Shown here: positions 35,501 to 41,504 of the stretch, piece after piece | How the letters are laid out: each line of letters begins with the position of its first letter | Position numbering within the stretch: position 1 is the first letter of the stretch | From: a virus | Virus record (IMG/VR): IMGVR_UViG_3300021197_000877 | Coordinates: 1 to 46,858 of that record | Direction: 5' to 3' (one strand) | Length of the DNA stretch: 46,858 bases | The notes under the pieces: generated by a model | The model's input: only the letters and a program-made list of their open reading frames with translations | Told to the model about the DNA's origin: nothing | Database searches by the model: none | Translations under genes and position numbers: made by a program

Positions 35501-36787
35501 AATATAAGATCCGCTGTATTACAGCAAATGTCCATGGTTAACTACCTTAACTTTGGAGATAACAACATATTTAAAGCTGCCGCTAGGTTTGCTGATCAAC
35601 CTCAATTTTGGGCTGACTGGGCTATGATATTCAACTCTGACATGATCAAACAAAGAAGAGGTGGTATAAAAACAGATGTCAACGGTGCTGAGCTAGCCGC
35701 CTCTTTAAAAGGAGCTAAAAATACACCACGGGCTTTAATAGCTAAATTACTAGAGTTAGGTTTTTTACCTACACAAATTGGTGACAATATAGCTATTGCA
35801 ACAGGTGGGGCTAGTTTTTATAGAAATAGAGTTAATACTTATTTGAAACAAGGTTTAAGTCAGAAAAAAGCAGAAACTAAAGCGTGGACTGATTTTCAAG
35901 CTGTAACAGAGTCTACACAACAATCAGCTAGACCAGATATGGTTTCGCAACAACAAGCTTCTCCTCTTGGTAAGATTATATTGGCTTTTCAAAACGTTAC
36001 TTCTCAGTTTAATAGATTAGCTAAAAAATCGTTCTTAGACTTAAAAAACAGAAGAATATCACCTGGTAGTACAAGTCAAGTACAAAGTGATATTTCTAAT
36101 GCGTCTAGAATACTTTATTATCTTGGTGTTCAAAACATTATTTTTTATAGTTTACAAACCGCTTTATTCGCAACAATGTTTGATGATGACGAGGAAGATG
36201 AGAAAATGTTAAAGAAAAAAGAATATATACTACATGGTACTTTAGATAGCATTTTAAGAGGTACAGGTATATTTGGAGCAACAGTATCTACAATTAAAAA
36301 CGCAATTAGAAAATACAATAAAGAAAGAGACAAAGATTATAACCCAGATGAAAGTGCTGTTGTAGGAGAGTTGATGAATCTTTCCCCTCCTATAGGTATA
36401 AAACATAGAAAAATAACAAACGCTGAAAAAACTCTTAATTATAATAAAAGTGTAATAGAAGAAATGGAAACCTTAGATTTTGACAATCCTATCTGGTCCG
36501 CAAGAACAAGTCAAATAGAAGCTGTTACAAACGCACCTGTCAATAGACTTTATAATAAAGTTAGAAACGTAAGAGACGCTTTTAACAGTGACTACGAAAA
36601 TTACCAAAGAGTGTTATTAATTTTAGGTTGGAGTAGATACAATTTAGGCATAGAAGACACTAAGGTTAAAGAAGTTAAAAAAGAAATAAAAGAAAAGAAA
36701 AAAGAAGACAAAAACAAAAGTAATAAAGACAAAACTCCAACTAAAAAAACCTTCAGGAAAAAAAGATTTAGAAAAAAAGGTTTTTAA
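29510..36787 (+). CDS. Giant polyvalent internal virion protein with zinc-peptidase-like and HAD domains
   Basis: This 2425-residue protein is the largest internal-virion-type gene product and likely an ejected protein. Domains in order: an N-terminal motif (EVNGETYSVGPNSKDKFLND); Gly-rich hydrophobic segments about 190-350; a zincin-like unit with HELLH at 600-604 and a downstream Glu helix (EVGVQEMFTAF); a Lys/Glu-rich middle; a HAD unit with DFDDT at 1560-1564, VLTARP, EAKALW and FYFADDALQN (motifs I-IV all present); and a helical C-terminal region at about 2000-2190 (RSAVLQQMSMVNYLNFGDNN). The last 45 residues are Lys-rich. Such multi-domain architecture is known for polyvalent phage proteins injected with DNA. 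Enzyme activities are inferred from motifs. Confidence 0.7.
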   Translation: MNEIWEVNGETYSVGPNSKDKFLNDHPNAVLVSEANQDSTFMNPSSMTLDTQITPNQQGFQQRGFGGVVTPGGIVTQQPEKDDLEQWWDNSWFGSKINESKATGETAAVINEMTLPGSVLTMETVSDMVDANIEVAQNYVESARMKNFQKTYQKEGKTWTAFARGVWENPLILPELFVNSLGTQVGTLIDSPQAQVMAGSGFTAGFASGGANPYQRVGRGVYAGMAALSTSMESSLTFAELVKEELKKENESWTDENWLEWYTDENVFNLLNGPKGKSIRNKAIGRGFTIGAIEGITGWGAGRATTAVLRGGPGIGRKFAAASTGIAVESFGGGVGEAAGMTVAGQELDIAEIGFEAVTGTTTAPLNVGLAMMGYKTATYKLNKKEVSFATMKDFVDTATDMEIATANIQMINDQTGLKMKAYEKQTNAQYDSRIDTKVTDTKDRTKLVELQKELAVAERENKAKDTPSEIPGAEQNLKRIKAEIKGIINKYSGAVGLGKTKISQTVEEIVLENKLDQTIDFLQTNKEFVGKDVVVADNTVATQKAYRKAAIEYNKKNPDGKQYNVNDDISNGDGFIVGDVIVVNKEVARKKGAYSVGSHELLHGILAKHMKGLDATGKAKLGKSFMNVLTSEQRSAVTTRLEKNYGLTGDGIYSEVGVQEMFTAFSDAIAKNEITFNEGVFDKLKNVIQEILRVATGGLLVKEFSNGRQAYNFLKDYQNTVAEGGEISSRAKRLAGGGVSVGPVGDRSGGLKSQTEDTAPIKRSKAVKVVNDVENVLKKRLKEEGKEYTQDEFRTSPEFSQIFDSIYEENGAINNYLKSLGLSKEKFDATVKSASMRLMGYDPQAKRKTGSKEEITVGERIMSDISFAKLDAAKELGKKSEVENVTKRIDDTKKTKEGDRTFDIEDTSTDASMKALEEEDMSAAGQAKKKADAIKAKEKKYSKFRRKLGIEKGSELYNKILDAARQSLVKAYEIGTPVRNIQRKLRDQANRYLFKDIKNFLGTTKYISNLKEYRTFIVDAIFTSDLVQLEKMLPEDQRVFTVFERELGTKAEVEAAVENNLLPKEALNVIDKGNTVRLYKKVMPTEKQFLAFFNQPAINPETGKRSGLKGTRKDSLARAMAGALSYDATLEVAQTPEVIEMRQDYAELKGESLVKDDIDQLASAIGRDKGVLFSSSPDIAAQMAVEIEKNANDILSGKDVLEITKIKGKIIYDLKDKSLKKANGKSFTKQDRQTIASISKNIADNNTYGEIKNTKALRLALKEVVKAKKKGKSIKLGNAFEQLMINQVKVAIKQIFGKKSLLKSTKSYKGKKKGDLYLSYLLSRLGVEVKMDKARGASKTARYKDGEFSFTQNNETINEITGKKFDDEIMEVIQDQVTEINKFFNKNGVGVIGDDYKLKPKQIELLRRNKHKFGVKGIFLSEKFLGYAYSHETYAKDPQGMIQIGGKLYRMETGIQAVDELTAMIAAELNIPQLKLTKDGTMEMVGSIEIDSGNLKFRVYPLVNEKNFVNSDANLLSEQFSKKFVKASEKIMKTEGAQTLGALRSVSSDAPSKGITILDFDDTLATTKSMIRFTRPDGTKGKLNAEEYASTYEDLLGLGYEFDFSEFSKVVDGKTAPLFNKALKLQKKFGNKQMYVLTARPADAAPAIHAFLTANGLNIPLANITGLANSTSEAKALWVAEKVGEGFNDFYFADDALQNVQAVQNVLNQFDVKSKVQQAKVLFSKSMDKEFNVILSQVTGIDAKTKISKSKAEKLGEKKGMFRLFIPPSHEDFVGLLYNFMGKGEQGNKHRAFFEKSLLRPLNRAYRALNTMQQSIARDFKELNKQFGEVKSKLKNKIPNLGFTYEDAVRVYLWNKYKHKIPGLDKSEIKELVDIVKKDPELRGYAENIRSISKQKKYVPPGESWTGGDIRTDLSDATDIIGRAELFKEFQKNADVIFSEKNLNKIEAAFGKNFRQALEDNLYRTRTGRNRPNGQYGFVNRFTNYINSSVGATMFVNIRSAVLQQMSMVNYLNFGDNNIFKAAARFADQPQFWADWAMIFNSDMIKQRRGGIKTDVNGAELAASLKGAKNTPRALIAKLLELGFLPTQIGDNIAIATGGASFYRNRVNTYLKQGLSQKKAETKAWTDFQAVTESTQQSARPDMVSQQQASPLGKIILAFQNVTSQFNRLAKKSFLDLKNRRISPGSTSQVQSDISNASRILYYLGVQNIIFYSLQTALFATMFDDDEEDEKMLKKKEYILHGTLDSILRGTGIFGATVSTIKNAIRKYNKERDKDYNPDESAVVGELMNLSPPIGIKHRKITNAEKTLNYNKSVIEEMETLDFDNPIWSARTSQIEAVTNAPVNRLYNKVRNVRDAFNSDYENYQRVLLILGWSRYNLGIEDTKVKEVKKEIKEKKKEDKNKSNKDKTPTKKTFRKKRFRKKGF

Positions 36788-36816
36788 GTGATCTTATAAT
36801 AAAGTAAACTATAAAA

Positions 36817-37140
36817 ATGACAAAAGAATTAAACGAGGATACAACTTTTAAAATGAGCGTCAAAACTATGATAGCTTTAGGTTTTGGTATAGCCACTTTA
36901 ATAGCTGGGTGGTATTCGTTGATGGCGGAAATACAGTTGGCTAAAGAAGAACCAGTACAAGTGGATGTCAATATTCTTAAAGAAGAGATTTTAAAAGAAA
37001 TACCTGAGGCAGAAATAACTAGAATGGAGTTTGACATGAAAGACCAGATGATTAGGCAAACTATAATGACTACTCAGTCAGATGTAGAGGAAATAAAAAA
37101 AGCTTTAGAAAAAATAGAAGACAAACTTTATAACAGATGA
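36817..37140 (+). CDS. One-pass membrane protein with coiled-coil tail
   Basis: This 107-residue protein has a charged N-terminus, one membrane helix at about 17-38 (MIALGFGIATLIAGWYSLMA) and an acidic, helical C-terminal domain (MEFDMKDQMIRQTIMTTQSD, then VEEIKKALEKIEDKLYNR). It shares ATGA with the next gene. Its layout fits an inner-membrane-anchored protein with a soluble coiled coil, such as an i-spanin, a signal-anchor holin-type protein or a lysis regulator. No Rz-type partner lipoprotein is seen. It heads a tightly overlapping cassette of exported proteins, so an envelope role is likely. Confidence 0.6.
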   Translation: MTKELNEDTTFKMSVKTMIALGFGIATLIAGWYSLMAEIQLAKEEPVQVDVNILKEEILKEIPEAEITRMEFDMKDQMIRQTIMTTQSDVEEIKKALEKIEDKLYNR

Positions 37141-37463
37141 AAAAATTAATATTATTATTTGCTTTGGTAACTAACTTGTCTTTTAGTCAAATACAAGTAT
37201 CTATTTTTAACGCAAGTTGGAACGAAGCTAATAATGTTGATTGGGTGTCAGAGTTAAAAGACGTGAAAACAACGTCTTACGTGGATATAAGTAAAAACAC
37301 AGAGCTACAAAAAAAACATAAAATAGCAGTTGTACCAACTATTATAATATTTAAAGATGACGAGGAGGTTGCTAGATTTCAAGCTGACTTAAGTTTTAAG
37401 ATGGTAGCAACAAGAGAAGAGGTGCAAGAAGAAATAGACGAACAACTAATGAGTGATTTTTAA
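37137..37463 (+). CDS. Exported thioredoxin-fold protein without CxxC
   Basis: This 108-residue protein starts with a signal peptide (MKKLILLFALVTNLSFSQ), with likely cleavage around residue 17-18. The mature part has the thioredoxin layout: strand VSIFNASWN (residues 21-29), helix, second strand SYVDISKN, and a cis-Pro segment VVPTIIIFKDDEEVARF with P67. The CxxC after the Trp is replaced by NEAN (29-32), so disulphide exchange is not expected. It could be a chaperone or adapter in the periplasm. It overlaps the previous gene by ATGA and is followed one base later by the T9SS-type cargo gene, suggesting co-translation. Confidence 0.65.
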   Translation: MKKLILLFALVTNLSFSQIQVSIFNASWNEANNVDWVSELKDVKTTSYVDISKNTELQKKHKIAVVPTIIIFKDDEEVARFQADLSFKMVATREEVQEEIDEQLMSDF

Positions 37464-37464
37464 A

Positions 37465-39651
37465 ATGAAAAAAATACTATTAATATTATTACTACCTATA
37501 ATAACTTTTGCTCAAAAAGAAGTTGTTGTACACATAAAAACAGATACTTATCCAGGAGAGACTAAATGGACTTTATATAAAGATGTTTATCAAGGCGATA
37601 CGTTGGCCTTTGTTTCTTACGGTCATTATGATTCTGCTAACACTATGCATTATGACACGGTGTATATTCCAGATAGTATAACAAACATATCTTGGGTTAT
37701 ACAAGATCAGTATGGAGATGGTATAAATAACGGCGAATATTACGTCACTATATGTAACGATACAATTATTAGTTATCCAGTTAGTACTTTTAACACTGGT
37801 TTAATACATAACAGAACTGTTCCGCAGTGTATGCCTCAACCACCACCGTTACAAATGGTAGGCGCTAAAGTTATAATAAACTTAGACCAATACCAAAGCG
37901 AAACTAGTTGGGATATAAAAGATACAAATGGGGTAACACATGCTTCTGGCGGTAGTTATAATGCGCAACCTGATTATGCTACGGTTGTTATTCCAGTACA
38001 GATACCTAAAGGACCATTAGTATTTACTATTTATGACACTTACGGAGATGGATTAAACGGTAGTTTATGGCAAGGGCAAGATGGTTCTTATTATTTAAAA
38101 CAGTGTAATGACACATTAATATACGGGACTGATCCCGCGTTTGGCAATGACACGTCACACGTATTTACATCTGATTCTTGCCCACCTATATATGGATGCA
38201 CAGATAACGATTATTTAGAGTGGAATCCTTTTGCAGATGTAGATGATGGTAGTTGCCAAACGTTAAAAATATTCGGTTGTACAGATAGCACGATGTACAA
38301 TTATGATTTAAGTGCTAATACCATGGAATTAATTGATACGTGTACATTTAAATTAATACTACACGATTTAATGGGTAATGGCTGGGTAGGATCCCATTTA
38401 AAGTTAATACATCCTGACACATCATATGAATTTACGCATACCGGAGGATTTGATGATGTATACTATGTAGGATTAACTGCGCCAGACCCTATAACACTTA
38501 GATTTCATATATCTTCACAGGCTAGCTTAACGACTATAGAATGTGGATTTACTTTAATAAACCCAGAAGGAGACACAATGATAAGTATACAACCTCCTTT
38601 TATACAACCCTTGCTACCTTATCAATTAATAACAAATTGTGGTAACACATGTGAAGAAAAAGTATTTGGTTGTTTAGATTCATTAGCTATTAACTATGAC
38701 AGCACTGCTAACACAAGCGACGGTAGTTGTTATTATCTGCCCGGTTGTACTAATTCTTCTTACCTAGAGTATTATACACAAGGCTTTGTAGCTGATTATA
38801 ATAATGGGTCTTGTTTAAATCAAGCGATATGGGGATGTACTGACTCAACAGCGTTTAATTATGATTCGACAGCAAACATTGATAACGGTGGATGCTTACC
38901 AGTTATAATGGGGTGTATGGAAAGTTTAGCATTTAATTATGATGCACTAGCAAACACGCCTGACACATGTATAGCATATTTTTACGGTTGTACTGATCCA
39001 ACTATGTTTAACTATGACTTATTAGCAAACACTGATGACGGTAGTTGCGAACCTTTTGTTTATGGATGTATGGATTCCACTATGTTTAATTTTAACCCAC
39101 TTGCCAATGCAAATGATACTTGTATACCTTTTATTTATGGCTGCACTGATCCGTCTATGTTCAATTATCAAATGTTGGCGAACACGGAAGATTTTAGTTG
39201 TATGCCTTATATATATGGGTGCACCGACAGTGCTGCCATTAATTTTGATTCTCTTGCTAATACCGATAATTTTTCTTGTATTAGTAGAGTTTATGGATGT
39301 ATGGATCCGTCTGCTTACTCATATAACGAAATAGCCAATATCAACGTAGAAGATTCTTGTTTTTATGATGCTGGTTGTGTTACTGGTCCTGGATCACCTT
39401 ATTGGTTAAACAACCCTTGTTACGCTTGGGTAATAGATGTAGACGATTACTGTTGTGAAAACGGGTGGGATACTATATGCCAGGCTACTTATAATTATTG
39501 CGAAGGAACCTGGGTAGGACCACTTCCAAAAAGAATGTCAAGCTTAATAATGATAACAGATATATTAGGTAGACCAGCTGAAATAACTAAAAATCAATTA
39601 CTGTTTTTTATATACGATGACGGAACAGTAGAAAAGAAAATTGTAAAATGA
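37465..39651 (+). CDS. Secreted repeat protein with type IX secretion (T9SS)-type C-terminal signal
   Basis: The ATG at 37465 is chosen over an upstream GTG (37453) because it opens directly with a signal peptide (MKKILLILLLPIITFAQ). The 728-residue protein has tandem beta domains with (I)xDxYGDGxN motifs (about 20-230, two copies). It continues with roughly ten Cys-bounded GC(T/M)D...NY(D)...(A)NT(D)DGSC repeats (244-632), with a third Gly-rich domain inserted. It then has a DDYCCENGWDTICQ cap, and ends (688-728) in ITDILGRPAEITKNQLLFFI and YDDGTVEKKIVK. That end matches the type A T9SS C-terminal domain of Bacteroidetes. It would be exported by Sec and then T9SS to the cell surface. It overlaps the next gene by ATGA. 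Confidence 0.8.
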   Translation: MKKILLILLLPIITFAQKEVVVHIKTDTYPGETKWTLYKDVYQGDTLAFVSYGHYDSANTMHYDTVYIPDSITNISWVIQDQYGDGINNGEYYVTICNDTIISYPVSTFNTGLIHNRTVPQCMPQPPPLQMVGAKVIINLDQYQSETSWDIKDTNGVTHASGGSYNAQPDYATVVIPVQIPKGPLVFTIYDTYGDGLNGSLWQGQDGSYYLKQCNDTLIYGTDPAFGNDTSHVFTSDSCPPIYGCTDNDYLEWNPFADVDDGSCQTLKIFGCTDSTMYNYDLSANTMELIDTCTFKLILHDLMGNGWVGSHLKLIHPDTSYEFTHTGGFDDVYYVGLTAPDPITLRFHISSQASLTTIECGFTLINPEGDTMISIQPPFIQPLLPYQLITNCGNTCEEKVFGCLDSLAINYDSTANTSDGSCYYLPGCTNSSYLEYYTQGFVADYNNGSCLNQAIWGCTDSTAFNYDSTANIDNGGCLPVIMGCMESLAFNYDALANTPDTCIAYFYGCTDPTMFNYDLLANTDDGSCEPFVYGCMDSTMFNFNPLANANDTCIPFIYGCTDPSMFNYQMLANTEDFSCMPYIYGCTDSAAINFDSLANTDNFSCISRVYGCMDPSAYSYNEIANINVEDSCFYDAGCVTGPGSPYWLNNPCYAWVIDVDDYCCENGWDTICQATYNYCEGTWVGPLPKRMSSLIMITDILGRPAEITKNQLLFFIYDDGTVEKKIVK
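38194..39360 (+). repeat. Cys-bounded GCxD repeats in the secreted protein gene
   Basis: About ten units of about 20-30 residues (for example YGCTDPTMFNYDLLANTDDG followed by SCEPFV) repeat in tandem, with most units joined by xxYGC linkers. They are the same family as the repeats in the tail-hub gene at 20888-23010 but show a distinct subtype, with (T/S)MFNY and (L)ANT. This suggests independent origin or divergence rather than a recent copy. Confidence 0.85.
39526..39651 (+). other. T9SS-type sorting signal coding region
   Basis: The last 40 codons encode KRMSSLIMITDILGRPAEIT then KNQLLFFIYDDGTVEKKIVK. The D(I/L)LGRxxxxxxNxxLF(Y/F)IYDDGTVEKK pattern is the Type A C-terminal sorting domain used by Bacteroidetes to send proteins through the type IX system. 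It sits at the extreme C-terminus, as required. Confidence 0.75.
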
Positions 39652-40745
39652 GAAAAATATTAATATTACTTTTACTACCGTTATTTAGTTATTCACAAAT
39701 TAGTTACAAGGGATACGACTATGATATTCAAGAGATATTAAAAAATCAACTAAAGTTTTCTACTGTATATGGGGCAGTAAACGGTGGTACATCTATATCT
39801 GATGTAAAACAATTTTCAGTTATTGATGGTTTACAAACATCAACAATAGAAACACCTTATGATTATTCTATAACTATAGGTATTAGAAAAATAGCTAGGT
39901 TTGGACACGAGAATAAAGCGCAGACATTTTACGATGGCACAGAGTCTAATTATACAGACGCTGCTACCGTAGGTAAAGTACAGGGGTTTGAATATTTATT
40001 TGAAATAGATTACGCTAGACAACAAGGTATAGATTTTATAGATCAACATCATTTTATTAGATATAGCTCTGAAGATGATTGTGACGATCCTTTATGCGTT
40101 AATTATTTTGCCGCTAAAGTAGAGTATTTAAAAGATGGTTTTGCTGATATAGAGTACTTTGAATTATCAGAAAGGTATAGATTTAAAAAAGGTAAAAACC
40201 TAGCATTTAGTATAGGTGCCGTACACAGATTAGCAGAACCATACGGTTACGATCCGCTAGAAGAATGGATCTTGGATAATGGTAACTTACATTACACTTA
40301 CTTAGCAATACAGGAGGGTTACACTATCGACGTTGCTAACAGTGAGTATAAAGATCCAAGCGGAGCAACCGTTGCTAACAGTGCTGACGTTTGGAAAGAG
40401 ATTGTTATACCACAAGTACTAGCAGATTATACTGCCAGAAAAAGAAATGAATTAAGTAGAGTTATACAGCATTCTATTGTTGTAGGTTTTGACTACTATA
40501 AATATAGTAAAAACTATTGGTTACATGCTTGGGGTAATTTACTACCATATCACTACGATGACGGTGGAGAGTTTTCGTATCATAAATACAATAATAACGA
40601 GCAATGGTACGATTATTCAGGTGGAGTTATATTTGGTAGAAAAATAGACAAGCAGCTAGGTATATTTGCAGAGGGTAAATATAATAAGTATTGGAATAGA
40701 GAGTGGTATGATTTTAAATTTGGTATTAATTACATAATAAGATAA
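39648..40745 (+). CDS. Outer-membrane beta-barrel-like protein
   Basis: This 365-residue protein starts inside the previous stop (ATGA) and shares TAATG with the next gene. It has a signal peptide (MRKILILLLLPLFSYSQ) and alternating amphipathic strands (YSITIGIRKIARFGHEN, YLFEIDYARQQG, FAAKVEYLKDGFADIEYFEL, YRFKKGKNLAFSIGAVHRLA). It ends with paired aromatic strands (GIFAEGKYNKYWN and FKFGINYIIR). The final residues follow the C-terminal strand pattern of outer-membrane proteins. It is likely placed in the host outer membrane. Possible roles are an anchor for the secreted partner or superinfection exclusion, both inferred. Confidence 0.65.
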   Translation: MRKILILLLLPLFSYSQISYKGYDYDIQEILKNQLKFSTVYGAVNGGTSISDVKQFSVIDGLQTSTIETPYDYSITIGIRKIARFGHENKAQTFYDGTESNYTDAATVGKVQGFEYLFEIDYARQQGIDFIDQHHFIRYSSEDDCDDPLCVNYFAAKVEYLKDGFADIEYFELSERYRFKKGKNLAFSIGAVHRLAEPYGYDPLEEWILDNGNLHYTYLAIQEGYTIDVANSEYKDPSGATVANSADVWKEIVIPQVLADYTARKRNELSRVIQHSIVVGFDYYKYSKNYWLHAWGNLLPYHYDDGGEFSYHKYNNNEQWYDYSGGVIFGRKIDKQLGIFAEGKYNKYWNREWYDFKFGINYIIR

Positions 40746-41065
40746 TGGCATATATACAACAAGGTAATCCTTTTTTAATGGCTGAAGAAAGTCCATTTCA
40801 AAAAAGAAAAAGAAAACCAGATGTAAGAAAAACAACTAAAGGAAAAAGTAGAAACTTTAGAACAACTAAAGAAGGCGCTGGTATGACCGAGGCTGGCGTT
40901 AGAAAATATAGAAAGAAAAATCCTGGTAGTAAATTAAAAACAGCAGTAACAGGAAAAGTTAAACCAGGTAGTAAGGCTGCAAAAAGAAGAAAATCATTCT
41001 GCGCTAGATCAAAAGGTTGGACCGGTGAAAGAGGTAAAGCCGCTAGACGTAGATGGAAATGTTAA
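40745..41065 (+). CDS. Very basic small protein, DNA-binding or virion-core candidate
   Basis: This 106-residue protein has about a third Lys and Arg (QKRKRKPDVRKTTKGKSRNF). It continues with GAGMTEAGVRKYRKKNPGSK, LKTAVTGKVKPGSKAAKRRK and SFCARSKGWTGERGKAARRR, and ends WKC. The (M)TEAGVxKYRxxNPGSKLKTAVT...GSKAAKRRKSFCARxxG..RRWxC pattern is one I recall from small conserved proteins in many marine phages and viruses. The role is not settled; nucleic acid condensation is likely from charge. It is the last gene of the overlapping cassette but has no signal peptide. Confidence 0.6.
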   Translation: MAYIQQGNPFLMAEESPFQKRKRKPDVRKTTKGKSRNFRTTKEGAGMTEAGVRKYRKKNPGSKLKTAVTGKVKPGSKAAKRRKSFCARSKGWTGERGKAARRRWKC

Positions 41066-41082
41066 AATTAAAAATATAAATT

Positions 41083-41316
41083 ATGGCTTTTAAAATGAAA
41101 TACAAAAACCTTGAAAAGGTTGTTGAAGAACTAAGGTCAGCTGTCATAGCTCATGGTAAGCAAGCTGACGTTATAGAAAAACATATAGATGAAATGGAAT
41201 CACCAATGAAAGCAAAGAAAAAAGGTATGGATGGCAAGGCTTGTTGGAAGGGGTATACTTTAAGAGGTACTAAAATGAAAGGTGGTAAAAGAGTTGACAA
41301 TTGCGTAAAAAACTAA
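41083..41316 (+). CDS. Small Lys/Gly-rich protein
   Basis: This 77-residue protein starts 17 bases after the previous stop with a short A/T-rich leader. Residues 1-45 form a helix (YKNLEKVVEELRSAVIAHGK), and the end (GKACWKGYTLRGTKMKGGKR, then VDNCVKN) is a compact basic Cys-pair unit similar to other small marine phage proteins. The Cys pair (CWKGYxLxGTKxKGGKxVDNC) may bind metal or form a disulphide. Function unknown. Confidence 0.55.
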   Translation: MAFKMKYKNLEKVVEELRSAVIAHGKQADVIEKHIDEMESPMKAKKKGMDGKACWKGYTLRGTKMKGGKRVDNCVKN

Positions 41317-41327
41317 AAAAAATAAAT

Positions 41328-41504
41328 ATGAAAATAGATTGGATAAATGGTTATAAACCAGGAAATAAAAAAGAAAAATACGAAATAACTTTTAGATTAG
41401 GGACATTTACAGTTTTAGAAATTAAAGCTTGTTTATTCTGTGAAAAAGGATGCACATCTAAAAGATTTAGATTTATGATACTAAATTTAGGGTTTCAAAT
41501 ATAA
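41328..41504 (+). CDS. Small hypothetical protein, 58 residues
   Basis: The ATG at 41328 is used instead of an in-frame TTG at 41301 that overlaps the preceding gene. The product (MKIDWINGYKPGNKKEKYEI, then TFRLGTFTVLEIKACLFCEK, GCTSKRFRFMILNLGFQI) is a small beta-type protein with a CxxC...C-like pair. It shares TAATG with the endolysin gene, which suggests coupled translation with lysis. Weak evidence: the gene is short and may be absent in relatives. Confidence 0.45.
   Translation: MKIDWINGYKPGNKKEKYEITFRLGTFTVLEIKACLFCEKGCTSKRFRFMILNLGFQI

Noticed and set aside
37453-37464. GTG start four codons upstream of the secreted protein's ATG
   Set aside because: It overlaps the previous stop, and the ATG at 37465 places a clean signal peptide at the N-terminus.
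20888-39360. Recent gene conversion between the two Cys-repeat regions
   Set aside because: The units differ in subtype and at the DNA level, so no recent copying is visible by eye.
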